From assembly GCA_963516475.1 (NCBI GenBank), contig CAUQBR010000005.1, forward strand, positions 59,679 to 123,678: DNA of 64,000 nt, in the 5' to 3' direction. A model generated the notes under the pieces. That model ran no database searches, was not told the origin of the DNA, and worked only from the letters and a program-made list of their open reading frames with translations. The translations under genes were made by a program, and so were the position numbers. The DNA is from JABCPE02 sp963516475. GTDB lineage: Bacteria; Bacteroidota; Bacteroidia; Flavobacteriales; Weeksellaceae. Shown here piece after piece: positions 1 through 9,900 of this stretch (position 1 is its first letter; the number at the start of each line of letters is the position of its first letter).

Positions 1-738
1 TCAGAGGAATTTGACCAAGACAGACAGAAAGCCATTTCCAGAGCTTTCGCAAACGGCGTAAGCCAAATATTCCTACCTGCCATAGACTCCGAAACTCATC
101 AAAAAATGCTGGATTTAGAGGCGGCCTATCCGCAGAAAATTTTTGCGATGATGGGACTTCATCCCTGCTCGGTAAAGCCTGACACTTGGGAAAAGGAATT
201 AGAAATTGTAGAAAAACACCTTAACCAAAGGGATTTCTGTGCTGTGGGCGAAATCGGGATAGATTTATATTGGGAGCAATCTACCCTTGATATACAGATA
301 AAAGCCTTCGAAAAGCAGATAGACTGGGCTGTGGAGAGAGACCTGCCCATCGTAATCCACACCCGAAATAGTTTTGATGAGACTTTTGAGGTTTTGGAAA
401 GAAAAAAACACCCTCGCCTGCGCGGAATTTTCCATTGTTTCAGTGGCGACAAGGCTCAGGCTCTGCGAGCGATAGAGCTGGGATTTTATTTAGGCATCGG
501 CGGCGTGGTGACTTTTAAAAATGGAAAAATAGACCAATTCTTGGGTGAAATACCTTTGGATAAAATAGTTTTGGAGACTGACAGCCCCTATCTGGCGCCC
601 GTGCCACACAGAGGAAAACGCAATGAAAGCGCTTATCTGAACCTCATCGCAGGTAAGCTGGTAGATATCTATGGAGTGAGTTTTGAAGAAATTGATAGAA
701 TAACGACCGAAAACGCCAAAAAGATTTTTAGAACATAA
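1..738 (+). CDS. TatD family metal-dependent hydrolase (5' end missing)
   Basis: The reading frame is open from the first base, so the N-terminus lies outside the window, including the usual first HxH metal motif; about 245 residues remain. TatD proteins are TIM-barrel hydrolases with DNase or RNase activity that bind two divalent metals. Visible family motifs in order are GEIGID (metal Glu), PIVIHTRNS (metal His), HCFSGD and ETDSPYLAP near the C-terminus (catalytic Asp), followed by HRGKRNES. The first internal ATG at 106 would cut off conserved sequence and is not the start. The family assignment is firm; which TatD paralogue it is cannot be told. Confidence 0.93.
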   Translation, partial: SEEFDQDRQKAISRAFANGVSQIFLPAIDSETHQKMLDLEAAYPQKIFAMMGLHPCSVKPDTWEKELEIVEKHLNQRDFCAVGEIGIDLYWEQSTLDIQIKAFEKQIDWAVERDLPIVIHTRNSFDETFEVLERKKHPRLRGIFHCFSGDKAQALRAIELGFYLGIGGVVTFKNGKIDQFLGEIPLDKIVLETDSPYLAPVPHRGKRNESAYLNLIAGKLVDIYGVSFEEIDRITTENAKKIFRT

Positions 739-753
739 AAAACAATAGATAAA

Positions 754-1185
754 ATGATAGAAATAGAATTTGAAAAACCTAATTACACCACCTGCAAATG
801 CTGTGGTAATCAGGTAACTTGGCTCACAAGATTTGTTTATAAGGATAACGAAGCTATTGCTTTTTACTATGCCACTTTCACAGAACACGCCGAGGAAAAG
901 GAAGTAAAATGTTTAGTAGGCATATGTGAATGGGAAAACCCTGAAAGTGAAGAATATACAAAAGCAACAGGATTTCCGATAGCGCTTTGGGTTGATGAAA
1001 ATCAGCAGGCAAATGTTTCGTTATTGAATAAAAATGAAGTTCCTTGGGAGAACATATTAAAAGGGGAAATCCTTAACCGAGAGGAAGCTCTAAATCACCC
1101 TTATAAAGAGGAAATTTTCCATATTACTGACCATATTTTCTGGGAAGATAAAGAAATTATAAATTTTTTATTCCCTAAAAACTAA
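754..1185 (+). CDS. Hypothetical protein with N-terminal CxCC motif
   Basis: A 143-residue soluble protein starting 16 bases after the tatD stop, probably co-transcribed with it. Near the N-terminus it has TCKCCG (CxCC), which could bind a metal although no second Cys pair follows close by. The rest is acidic with many aromatics (FHITDHIFWEDKEI near the end). No signal peptide or membrane segment is visible. It resembles small proteins scattered through many bacteria that are often found near toxin or immunity loci, but I cannot name a function. The gene is real by its length, compact spacing and codon use like its neighbours. Confidence 0.7.
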   Translation: MIEIEFEKPNYTTCKCCGNQVTWLTRFVYKDNEAIAFYYATFTEHAEEKEVKCLVGICEWENPESEEYTKATGFPIALWVDENQQANVSLLNKNEVPWENILKGEILNREEALNHPYKEEIFHITDHIFWEDKEIINFLFPKN

Positions 1186-1287
1186 AAGAGACTGAAAACA
1201 CCATTCTGAACCTCATCAAAAATATAAAAATTGAAAGTCTTAAATATTAAAATTTCTGCATTACCTCCAGAGAATAATTCTTTTTGT

Positions 1288-1856
1288 ATGAAACTTATTC
1301 TTTATCTGTGCATTCCTTTTCTTTTAATATTTGGAATACTTTTTTTGATAGGATGGGGAATATATTCAGGCATTAATTCTATTATTTCGGCTGTCAAAGA
1401 GGATTTTTTCGGAATTAAAGACAAAACAAATATTAAAACCAGCAAAAATATTCTATTTGAAAACGAACAATTTAAACTAAAAAAAGAAGACTATCTCCCT
1501 GATGAAAACAGCCAAGAATATAAAATTTTCGATGATTTTTGTGTCAAATCAAATGAACACCTTGATGATGATGGCTATATATTCTACAAACTGACAGATA
1601 AAAAATCAGCAACAGACCTAAATGGAGCGATTATAAGTGAATTTCAGGAAGATATTGGTAATTATATTTTATTACAAAATCTTATTTTAGAGGATAACCA
1701 GCTTAAAAATCAACTGATATCTTTCAATAAAACACTGGGAAAATCACGGTTTTGGCTGATATTAAAGACTTTTTTTGGTTAGAATATGATTCTGAAACAA
1801 AAACAATCAATGGTTACAACAATAAAGAACAAATAGAAATCGCCATTTCAGAATGA
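1288..1856 (+). pseudogene. Small membrane protein gene interrupted by a single-base frameshift
   Basis: The upstream frame starts at ATG 1288 (MKLILYLC...; a TTG at 1231 is also possible). It carries one hydrophobic segment, then a soluble Lys/Asp-rich part, and stops at 1782. From about 1740 the -1 frame stays open to TGA at 1854 and reads KITVLADIKDFFWLEYD onward, a sensible protein-like continuation; the in-frame end (SRFWLILKTFFG) does not look like one. Adding one base in the GGGAAAA run at 1737-1743 would join the halves into about 189 residues ending IEIAISE. This is a deletion or a homopolymer sequencing error. The family is not recognised. Confidence 0.6.
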
Positions 1857-1896
1857 AATGTCTTTTTATTAAATAAATGATTTAATCCCAAAAAAC

Positions 1897-1925
1897 AAAA
1901 TCTACTTCTAAACGAAGTAGATTTT
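1897..1925. terminator. Bidirectional terminator between the frameshifted gene and gldG
   Basis: The inverted repeat AAAATCTACTTC / GAAGTAGATTTT has a 5-base loop. A-tracts on the left and T-tracts on the right let it stop transcription from both sides. The two flanking genes converge here. Confidence 0.75.
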
Positions 1926-1929
1926 TATT

Positions 1930-3585
1930 TTATGCAAATTTTCTCTTTCTCAGCCAGAAGAACAATGCTCCCATTCCTCCGATAATTCCCAGCGGCAATA
2001 ATAGATTCAGCCACTGCCAGTAGGATTTCTCATCATTGATTCTCTTCCCATCCAAGAGGCGGACTTCTATGCTTCGGCTGCGCAGCTCGATGAGATTGTC
2101 ATCATCCAGAAGATATTCCAGCACATTTCTCAGAAACTGCTCATTACCATAGAGCTGGTTAGTCATCAGGTCTTCGCCCAAAGGAAGCGGTTCTCCTCTG
2201 ATGACTTGGTTTCTAGCGACATCTCCATCGGAGATAACTATCATTTTATTCTCTCCACTTTTTGCTTTGAATTTTGGATATTCATTTTTCTCACTTCTGT
2301 TGGCATATGCAGAATTAAATTTCCCTTCCAAAGCCACTGCAAAAATCTTCGGCGTAGAAGGTTTTTCCATCACACTAAGGCTGTCTATATTCTGCAACTC
2401 GCTCAGTTCCACATAATTAGGCGTAGATTTCAGGGTCGTTCTGTTACTAGATTCGTAGAGAACTTGGGTTTTAATCCCTGGTCTTCCCAAAGTATCTATC
2501 GCTGTAGGAAACTCAAATTTCAAAGGATTTATATTTCTAGTGATAGGATTTCCTGTCTCGTTAATCCCAAGTGGGAAATATGGCCACAACAAGCTGGCAT
2601 ACTGAGGGTTACCTGCTATCTCTCCCACCACTATTCTCCTAAGAGCTGCCTTTTGGAAATCTTTAACCAAGGCAGAATTGATTCTCAGACCATAGTTGAA
2701 CATAAAATCCGTTAGGTTAAGGTCTTGCGGATAGGCCATTATTTTTTTGGAATGGTAGAGTGTGTCCATATCTGCATTTACCGCATCCAGCATCCATAGG
2801 GTTTTACCACCATTCATAATGTATTGGTCAAGAATTACTTTTTCTTGGTTAGTAAAAGGCTTTCTCGGTTTGGCGATTACTATGGCGTCCATTTTCTGAA
2901 GTGTAGGAACATCCTCCATAGTGAGCTCTCCTCTGGTGTATGGAATAATCGGCCCTACATTATAATTATCCAAAGCCAACTGCAAGAAGCCCTGAAACTG
3001 GTCTGGTCTCAGCTCATCATGATTCACCAAAAATCCCACATTTTTTCTCTTTTCGGTAATCATGGTTTTAATGGTGGAAACAAAATTGTACTCCAAATTC
3101 TCAATAGACTTATTCAGCTGTTCCGATGCATCTATCCCTGTCTGCTGGATAATCAGAGGAATAGCCGTCCCATAGGTATTATACTTCACCGCTGCATATG
3201 GGAAAAGGACGATTTCAGAGATTTTACCATCTTTCATATTAGGTAAAATAGACGGCTCCATGCCCATAGCTTCCAGCGTATCTCTCGAAATTTTTTCTTT
3301 GATAGGGTCTATGAATTTATAATCTATCTTTGGATTGATTTTTCGGAACTCTTCCAGCATGAATTTGGTTTCGTTCTGTAACTGCTTAAAACTCGCTGGG
3401 AAATCGCCATCGAGATAAACCTCTATCATCATCGGTTTTTTTACCGCTTTCAGGGTTTTTATCGTGGAGTCTGTAAGGGTGTATCTTTTTTCTTGGGTAA
3501 GGTCTATCCTTGTGGAGAAACCAAAAATCCCAACAAGCAGAACTAAAACAATCCCAATAGATATTATTATTTTCTTATTTTTCAT
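1930..3585 (-). CDS. gldG: GldG: gliding-motility ABC transporter auxiliary subunit
   Basis: A 551-residue protein with an N-terminal membrane segment (ISIGIVLVLLVGIFGF), a long extracytoplasmic region of the ABC-2-associated GldG/IflA type, and a second membrane segment near the C-terminus (LLLPLGIIGGMGALFFWL) ending in WLRKRKFA. With GldA (ATPase, not in this window) and GldF (next gene) it forms an ABC transporter needed for gliding in Flavobacterium johnsoniae; gldFG also occur in non-gliding relatives. Features fitting the family are ITEKRKNVGFL, the GGKTLWMLDAV segment and the GEPLPLGEDLMTNQLYGN region. It lies downstream of gldF on the same strand, separated by 62 bases. Confidence 0.93.
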   Translation of the reverse strand: MKNKKIIISIGIVLVLLVGIFGFSTRIDLTQEKRYTLTDSTIKTLKAVKKPMMIEVYLDGDFPASFKQLQNETKFMLEEFRKINPKIDYKFIDPIKEKISRDTLEAMGMEPSILPNMKDGKISEIVLFPYAAVKYNTYGTAIPLIIQQTGIDASEQLNKSIENLEYNFVSTIKTMITEKRKNVGFLVNHDELRPDQFQGFLQLALDNYNVGPIIPYTRGELTMEDVPTLQKMDAIVIAKPRKPFTNQEKVILDQYIMNGGKTLWMLDAVNADMDTLYHSKKIMAYPQDLNLTDFMFNYGLRINSALVKDFQKAALRRIVVGEIAGNPQYASLLWPYFPLGINETGNPITRNINPLKFEFPTAIDTLGRPGIKTQVLYESSNRTTLKSTPNYVELSELQNIDSLSVMEKPSTPKIFAVALEGKFNSAYANRSEKNEYPKFKAKSGENKMIVISDGDVARNQVIRGEPLPLGEDLMTNQLYGNEQFLRNVLEYLLDDDNLIELRSRSIEVRLLDGKRINDEKSYWQWLNLLLPLGIIGGMGALFFWLRKRKFA

Positions 3586-3647
3586 ATTATTTTATACATT
3601 TTTTCAAAATCGCCTACTTCTTTTCCTTTCTTCTTATTTTGAATATT

Positions 3648-4376
3648 TTATTTTTTTCTTTCAACAAAAAGGATGGCTGCTTTTAGCCCTAAAAATATTA
3701 TCAATCCGAAATAAAACACATCTTTAGTGTCTATCAAACCTCTCGTAAAGGCGATATAATGATAATAAAAACCAAGATTCTGAAGGATATAATCTCCGCC
3801 GCCCAGCAATTTATACGAAGCCAGCTGCTCTATTCCAAAAAACATGAAGAAACATAAAAAAACGCCTATAAGGTACGCCATCGCTTGGTTAGATGATAAG
3901 GCTGATGCCAAAATCCCAACTGCTGTGAATGCTCCTATAAGCAGCAACAATCCTACATATCCGCCCAAAGTCATCCCGAAATCTATGTTTCCTTCTGGAA
4001 TGCTGAGCGTAGAAATCGTATTAAAATACACGATGGAAGGCAACAGGCACAAAACACCTATCAACCACACAGACAGGAACTTACCACCGATAATCTCTGT
4101 CAATTTCAAGGGTTGAGAAAAAAGCCAACCAAGCGTTCCCGACTGCTGCTCTTCTGCCAGGGTTTTCATACTAAGCGCAGGAATGATGAACATAAAAAGC
4201 CACGGAACCAGCACAAAATAAGTCTGCATAGAAGCTGCACCTATATCAAAAAAGTTAAAATTATTCTCAAAGAAAAACAAGAACAAGCTTCCTAAAAGGC
4301 TGAAAGATGCGATGATGACCCACGCACTCCAATTCCCAAAATAAGCCCAAAGTTCTTTTTTAAAAACTGCTATCAT
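3648..4376 (-). CDS. gldF: GldF: gliding-motility ABC transporter permease
   Basis: A 242-residue ABC-2 type permease with about six hydrophobic segments. Typical family features are the N-terminal KKELWAYFGNWSAWV and the cytoplasmic loop EEQQSGTLGWLFSQPLK. It is the membrane partner of GldG, encoded directly downstream. The start follows the dnaE stop in the same direction by about 28 bases, so dnaE-gldF-gldG may be read together. Length and topology are normal for GldF. Confidence 0.93.
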   Translation of the reverse strand: MIAVFKKELWAYFGNWSAWVIIASFSLLGSLFLFFFENNFNFFDIGAASMQTYFVLVPWLFMFIIPALSMKTLAEEQQSGTLGWLFSQPLKLTEIIGGKFLSVWLIGVLCLLPSIVYFNTISTLSIPEGNIDFGMTLGGYVGLLLLIGAFTAVGILASALSSNQAMAYLIGVFLCFFMFFGIEQLASYKLLGGGDYILQNLGFYYHYIAFTRGLIDTKDVFYFGLIIFLGLKAAILFVERKK

Positions 4377-4404
4377 TTTATATTTATTTTATCCAAAAAT
4401 TTAT

Positions 4405-7400
4405 TTAGTTCAAAAACACATCGTATCTACCAACCTTGTGTATCATCTTCAATACATTATCATCAATCCTTATTTTATGCTGCATAGATACCAGCTCTAT
4501 GATGCTGTTATCCTCAGGATTTTTGATATAAAAGCTAAGTTTATGCTCGCCTTTATTAGTAAGTATTTCATTTCTGAAAAACTCTATATCCTCTTTTTTC
4601 AAATCCTGAACCGGCATTACAACGGTCAAAGATTTTGCAAATTTATCAAATGCATCCCTTAGTTCCAAAACATCATTCACATTGACGAAACATCTTCCAT
4701 CCTGCGAAACAGAATATTTTATCTTTAAAATCACAAATCTCTGTGGAGCTATCTTGTCTTTCAGCCTCATATAATCCCTGTCCCCCAGACGGAAAGAGCA
4801 CGAACCTGCGTAGTCCTCCAAGGTCAGAAAAGCCACCTTTTCGCCGCCACGCTTCCCATCCCGAACGGTATATTCCGTAATCATTCCTGCCACGGTGTAT
4901 TCTTTGCCTTTATTCATATTATTTTGGCGGTCTTTCCAGCTGAGATTGGTCTCTGGAACATTATTCGCGATGATTGTAGATTTATAATTTTCCACCTCAT
5001 CCAGATTCAGGAAGTTATGAAAACCTCTCGGCTCTATTTTTTTGGTAGTTTCTTCTACTATTTCTTCTGACTCGGCATCCATACCGAAATCTATATTTTC
5101 ATCCTCTAAAATATCTGCGTCTATACCACTATCTGCCACATCCAAATGCTCTTCTGGCTCATTCTTTCTCTCTTTCTCCAAGATACTTCTTTTGCTCAAA
5201 GAGCCTTGCATAAACTTATATTGATACTTAAACTCATCTATCGGATGGGCAGAAAGATAAAACCCGATGGTTTCATTTTCTTTATTAAGTTTATACATAT
5301 TAGACCATTCTGGCTGAGGCTCGATTTTAAAGCGCTCTATCTGAACCTCTTCCATCATATCCGCAAAGAGCGAATTTTCCACAGAGGACTTACTTTCATT
5401 ATAGTTTTGTCCGTATCTGAGGAGTTTTTCAACAGCCGTCTTTCCTGAGCTGTCTGGCTCTAAATACTGGGCTCTATGGTAAGTGTCCAGCTCATCAAAA
5501 GCCCCTGCCATTACCAGCCCTTCCACCACTCGCTTATTTACCTGCGATGAAGAAACCCGCTCAAAGAAATCAAAAACATCCTTGAATTTGCCCTTTTGTC
5601 TTTCTTGGTCTATGGCTTCGCTCGGCCCCTCACCTATTCCCTTTATCGCTCCAAGTCCGAAACGAATCTGCCCTTTCTCGTTCACTGAGAATTTGTATTG
5701 GCTTTCATTCACATCCGGCCCCAGAACATCCACGCCCATAGATTTACAGTCTTCCATAAACATGGTGATTTGGGCAGTGTTGTTAATGTTATTACTCATC
5801 ACACTCGCCATATATTCGGCTGGGTAGTTGGCTTTTAGATAAGCTGTATGGTAGGCTATCAGGGCGTAACATGTGGAGTGTGACTTGTTAAAAGCATACT
5901 CTGCAAACGCCTCCCAGTCTTTCCATATTTTCTGTAATTTGGTTTCATCCAGATTATTCGCCTTTCCTCCTTCTATGAATTTCGGATACATTTTATCCAA
6001 GACATTTCTCTGCTTTTTCCCCATGGCTTTACGCAGGGTATCGGCTTCACCTTTGGTAAAGTTGGCCAGTTTCTGCGACAAAAGCATCACCTGCTCCTGA
6101 TAAACGGTAATTCCGTAAGTTTCTTTCAGATATTCCTCTGTTTCTGGGAGGTCATAGACTATTTCTTCTACGCCGTGCTTTCTGTTGATAAAGTTCGGGA
6201 TGTATTTTATCGGCCCTGGTCTGTACAGCGCGTTCATCGCAATAAGGTCAGCGAAAACCGTTGGTTTCAGATCCCTCATATATTTCTGCATTCCAGCACT
6301 TTCGTATTGGAAAATCCCAACTGTCCTTCCTTCCTTAAAGAGCTGATAAGTCTTCGCATCATCCAGTGGAATTTCATCTGGGTTTATGTCAATATTATAT
6401 CTTTGTTTAATGAGTTTCAATGCATCTTTGATAATGGTCAAAGTCCTCAAACCGAGGAAGTCCATTTTCAGTAGTCCTGCACTCTCCGCCACCGAGTTAT
6501 CAAACTGAGAGACCAAAATATCGGCATCTTTCGCTGCAATGGAAATAGGTACAAGATTAGAAATATCCTCAGGCGTGATAATCACCCCGCAGGCGTGAAT
6601 TCCCGTGTTTCTGATACAGCCTTCCATTTTCCTTGCAGAATCCAAAACACGATAGCGGCTGTCTTTCGGGTTCTCCAAGATAGCCTTCATCTCATCCACC
6701 AAAACTTTGTCCTCATCCTTTAATTTATCGTATTTCGAAAGGGCTTTTGCGATGTTCATCCCTGGCACAGACGGAACGAGTTTTGCGATGTTATTTGTTT
6801 CAAAAATCGGTACATCCAAGACCCTTCCTGCATCTTTTATCGCAGATTTTCCACCCAAAACAGAATAGGTAATAATCTGAGCCACATTACTTTGCCCATA
6901 TTTATCAATCACCCATTTGATGATTCTGTCCCTTCCCTCATCATCAAAATCTATATCAATATCGGGCATGGAAATACGCTCTGGATTCAGAAAACGCTCA
7001 AAAAGGAGGTCGTATTTTATAGGGTCTACATTAGTAATTCCGATGCAGTATGCCACCGCAGAACCTGCCGCAGAACCACGCCCAGGCCCCACAGAAACGC
7101 CCATATTTTTTGCCTCATTACAAAAATCCTGAACGATAAGGAAATATCCTGGGTAGCCCGTTTTAGCGATTACTTCCAGCTCAAAATCCAAACGCTCTGC
7201 GATTTCATCTGTTATTTCTCCGTATTTTTTCTTTGCTCCTTCATAGGTCAAATGCCGTAGATAGGCGTTTTCTCCGCGTTTTCCACCATCTTTCAAATCA
7301 TCTTCGTGCTGAAACTCCTGTGGAATATCAAATTCAGGAAGCAAAACATCTCGTTTCAAGGTATATGGCTCAAATTTCTGCAACAGCTCCGTATATGCCT

Positions 7401-9039
7401 CAAATGCATCTGGATACTGGCGAAAAGCCTGTTTTATTTCTTCTGTATTTTTTAGATAAAACTCCTGTGAAGTCAGTCCTCTCCTCTTCCCAAAACCTCT
7501 ACCAATGGGTGTTGATAGTTTTTCTCCATCTTTTATACAGCTTACGATATCCTGAATATCCGCATCGGATTTTTCTGTATAAAAAGTTTCGTTTTGCGCT
7601 AAGATTTTGACATCATATTTTTCTGCAAATTGGAGCAAAGTCTGGTTCACATGCTCCTCTTCGTACAGACCATGATTCTGAATCTGCACATAAAAATCAG
7701 CACCAAATTCCTCTTTCCACCATTTGAAAAGTTCTTCCCCTTTCTGCTCCCCAAAATTCAAAATCGCATCTGGAATATCCCCAGAAATCCCAGAAGTAAC
7801 CGCGATAAGCCCCTCTTTATACTGCGAAATCATTTGTCTGGAAATCCGCGGAACACCGAAATAAAATCCTTTCACAAAACCTATACTTGAGAGTTTTGCC
7901 AAGTTTTTATAACCTGTAAAATTCTTCGCCAGCAACACCATATTTGTCCTTCTGTCTGGGTCATCTTTGGTAAACTGCTTCTGCTCAGGTCTGTCCGAGA
8001 TATAAAATTCACACCCCAAAACAGGAATTATCGTTTTCTGCTGCGGCTCTTTTTCAGAAAATTCTACACCTTCTTCCTCGGCTTTTTGTTTTTGGTCAAT
8101 GTATTCTTGATGGGCTTTTTTAACCTTGGAATTATAATTTTCCACTTCGGAAATAAACTTAAAAGCCCCCATCATATTCCCAAAATCCACCATTCCCACA
8201 GCTGGGAAATTATCAGATTTGGCTCTATTTATCAAATCTTCTATGGAAGTGGTCGATTGTAAAGATGAAAAAATACTATGATTATGGAAATTAAAGTAAT
8301 CCCCAATTTCCACCTCATCTGTATCCCCAAAATCTACCGTTTTTTTCTTCTTGTTAAAATCCTCTACCTGCCGTCTGATAACGATTGCAAAAGGCTTGAT
8401 GGGATTAGGGTGAAGATTTTGGTAGGCTTCCAGCTGCTCTTGGGAAATTTTAAGATTTTCCGCTGGGATAATGCCGATACGCATCATCTCAAAGAAAACC
8501 TGAGCCGTAGCATTCACATCGGCGGCAGCATTATGGGCTTCATCAAATTTTTTACCGTAGAGTTTTTCGTAAAGTTCCTCTAATTTTGGTGATTTGTATC
8601 TTCCGTTTTTCCCTCCGCTCAGCTGACAGAAATCCGTTCCCAGCTCCATAGTATCGGCGGAAGGCGTTTTTTCTAATGTATTCTCTATTCCTTTTCGGAA
8701 AAGCTCTGCACCTACGATTTTATAGTCAAAATCTATATTGTGCCCTGCCACCACTTTGGTTTTCTTGAGTACTTCGGTGAACTCCTCCAAAACTTCCTGC
8801 AAGTCCCTTCCCTGCTCCTGCGCCATTTTAGTGGAAATTCCGTGAATTCTAGTCGCATTGAAGGGAATATCATAGCCCTCTGGCTTTATGATATAGTCCT
8901 GATTCTCTATCAGTTCGCCATTTTCATCATGCAGCTGCCAAGCAATCTGCACCATCCTAGGCCAGTTGTCAGAATCTGATAAAGGAGCATTAAAATTCTG
9001 CGGTAATCCTGTAGTTTCGGTGTCAAAAATGAGATACAT
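4405..9039 (-). CDS. dnaE: DNA polymerase III alpha subunit with fused N-terminal 3'-5' exonuclease
   Basis: At 1544 residues it is much longer than E. coli DnaE (about 1160). Residues 1-190 are a complete DEDDh exonuclease (epsilon/DnaQ-like): FDTETTG (Exo I), GHNIDFD (Exo II) and HNAAADVNA (Exo III, H-x4-D). A PHP domain follows from about residue 250 (FHNHSIFSSLQ). The polymerase core has GPGRGSAAGSAVAYC and the catalytic PDIDIDF near residue 697. After the fingers and helix-hairpin-helix regions comes an acidic linker (about 1300-1330), then an OB-fold near 1380-1450 (GMITEYTVRDGKRGG). This is the replicative polymerase, with proofreading built into the same chain. The start is at the exonuclease N-terminus MYLIFDTETTG, which fixes it. 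Confidence 0.95.
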   Translation of the reverse strand: MYLIFDTETTGLPQNFNAPLSDSDNWPRMVQIAWQLHDENGELIENQDYIIKPEGYDIPFNATRIHGISTKMAQEQGRDLQEVLEEFTEVLKKTKVVAGHNIDFDYKIVGAELFRKGIENTLEKTPSADTMELGTDFCQLSGGKNGRYKSPKLEELYEKLYGKKFDEAHNAAADVNATAQVFFEMMRIGIIPAENLKISQEQLEAYQNLHPNPIKPFAIVIRRQVEDFNKKKKTVDFGDTDEVEIGDYFNFHNHSIFSSLQSTTSIEDLINRAKSDNFPAVGMVDFGNMMGAFKFISEVENYNSKVKKAHQEYIDQKQKAEEEGVEFSEKEPQQKTIIPVLGCEFYISDRPEQKQFTKDDPDRRTNMVLLAKNFTGYKNLAKLSSIGFVKGFYFGVPRISRQMISQYKEGLIAVTSGISGDIPDAILNFGEQKGEELFKWWKEEFGADFYVQIQNHGLYEEEHVNQTLLQFAEKYDVKILAQNETFYTEKSDADIQDIVSCIKDGEKLSTPIGRGFGKRRGLTSQEFYLKNTEEIKQAFRQYPDAFEAYTELLQKFEPYTLKRDVLLPEFDIPQEFQHEDDLKDGGKRGENAYLRHLTYEGAKKKYGEITDEIAERLDFELEVIAKTGYPGYFLIVQDFCNEAKNMGVSVGPGRGSAAGSAVAYCIGITNVDPIKYDLLFERFLNPERISMPDIDIDFDDEGRDRIIKWVIDKYGQSNVAQIITYSVLGGKSAIKDAGRVLDVPIFETNNIAKLVPSVPGMNIAKALSKYDKLKDEDKVLVDEMKAILENPKDSRYRVLDSARKMEGCIRNTGIHACGVIITPEDISNLVPISIAAKDADILVSQFDNSVAESAGLLKMDFLGLRTLTIIKDALKLIKQRYNIDINPDEIPLDDAKTYQLFKEGRTVGIFQYESAGMQKYMRDLKPTVFADLIAMNALYRPGPIKYIPNFINRKHGVEEIVYDLPETEEYLKETYGITVYQEQVMLLSQKLANFTKGEADTLRKAMGKKQRNVLDKMYPKFIEGGKANNLDETKLQKIWKDWEAFAEYAFNKSHSTCYALIAYHTAYLKANYPAEYMASVMSNNINNTAQITMFMEDCKSMGVDVLGPDVNESQYKFSVNEKGQIRFGLGAIKGIGEGPSEAIDQERQKGKFKDVFDFFERVSSSQVNKRVVEGLVMAGAFDELDTYHRAQYLEPDSSGKTAVEKLLRYGQNYNESKSSVENSLFADMMEEVQIERFKIEPQPEWSNMYKLNKENETIGFYLSAHPIDEFKYQYKFMQGSLSKRSILEKERKNEPEEHLDVADSGIDADILEDENIDFGMDAESEEIVEETTKKIEPRGFHNFLNLDEVENYKSTIIANNVPETNLSWKDRQNNMNKGKEYTVAGMITEYTVRDGKRGGEKVAFLTLEDYAGSCSFRLGDRDYMRLKDKIAPQRFVILKIKYSVSQDGRCFVNVNDVLELRDAFDKFAKSLTVVMPVQDLKKEDIEFFRNEILTNKGEHKLSFYIKNPEDNSIIELVSMQHKIRIDDNVLKMIHKVGRYDVFLN

Positions 9040-9119
9040 TCAGTAAAAAAAATTTGGTGTAAAAAAAAAATAGAAAGAATTTTAGTATAAATACAACTTT
9101 GAATCAAAATAATTTTGAC

Positions 9120-9845
9120 TTATATTTTTCTATACACTTCTTCAAAAGGAAGTCTGATTCTATCTCCCCAAATGCCCTTTTCTTCGCGGATTCCACAGGT
9201 TACGACCATATTGATTTCTGCGCCATAGGGCAGTTTGAGCAGTTTTTTCACTCTTAAACTGTCAAATCCTCCTAATGGGCAAGTGTCATAGCCCTGCTCC
9301 GCCATTGCCAGCATAAAAGTCTGAGCCACCAGACCACAGCTTTTATGCACCACTATGCGCATATCCGCCTCCGAAACCTGCCTCATCATAGGGCGAAAAA
9401 GTCCAATTCCCAGTGCTGTTATTTTTCGGACTATTCCTAAAATTCCAAAAAAACGAGAATAGATAATAGGAAGTAATTTTTCGTAATACATTCCCCACTT
9501 TTTTATGCGTTTTTCTTGTTTTTCCACTGGGCTGGTTCTCTTGACATTTTCTATTTCTAAACGCAGCATTTCTTTTTCCCGCTTACGATGCAAATCCTGC
9601 CGAGTCACGAAAACCACCATCTCCTGTGCTGTATCTGCTGAACTCTGATCCAAACACGCAGAAGCCAATTTTTTGAGCATATCTTTGTCCGTGATATGGT
9701 ACATTTCATAGAGCTGCATATTGGAACTTGTGGGCGCCAGCTGCGCCAATCTCAGACAATGAGCCACCTTTTCTGTATCTATCCTTTTTGTGTCGCTATA
9801 GTATCGCACAGAGCGTCTATAATTGAGAATTTGTTCTAAATTCAT
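9120..9845 (-). CDS. Nitroreductase family protein
   Basis: A 241-residue flavin oxidoreductase of the nitroreductase fold. The N-terminal signature ILNYRRSVRYY and the LAQLAPTSSNMQ segment are the usual FMN-phosphate and flavin contacts; the C-terminal part has GYDTCPLGGFD, typical of the family. An insertion of basic sequence (RKREKEMLRLEIENVKR, then VRKITALGIGLFRPM) lies in the middle. I start it at ATG 9845 (MNLEQIL); a TTG six codons upstream is less likely. It probably reduces quinones, nitro compounds or flavins with NAD(P)H; the substrate cannot be read from the sequence. Confidence 0.85.
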   Translation of the reverse strand: MNLEQILNYRRSVRYYSDTKRIDTEKVAHCLRLAQLAPTSSNMQLYEMYHITDKDMLKKLASACLDQSSADTAQEMVVFVTRQDLHRKREKEMLRLEIENVKRTSPVEKQEKRIKKWGMYYEKLLPIIYSRFFGILGIVRKITALGIGLFRPMMRQVSEADMRIVVHKSCGLVAQTFMLAMAEQGYDTCPLGGFDSLRVKKLLKLPYGAEINMVVTCGIREEKGIWGDRIRLPFEEVYRKI

Positions 9846-9900
9846 TGTTAATTTTTTTGTCAAAGATAAAAAAACTGAATAAATTTTTCATAATCATCAA

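Noticed and set aside
490..888. Minus-strand ORF of 132 residues overlapping tatD and the next gene
   Set aside because: Overlaps two well-supported plus-strand genes; composition is that of a reverse-frame shadow.
754..1185. Immunity protein of a toxin system
   Set aside because: No toxin gene is adjacent and no family match can be made from sequence alone; left as hypothetical.
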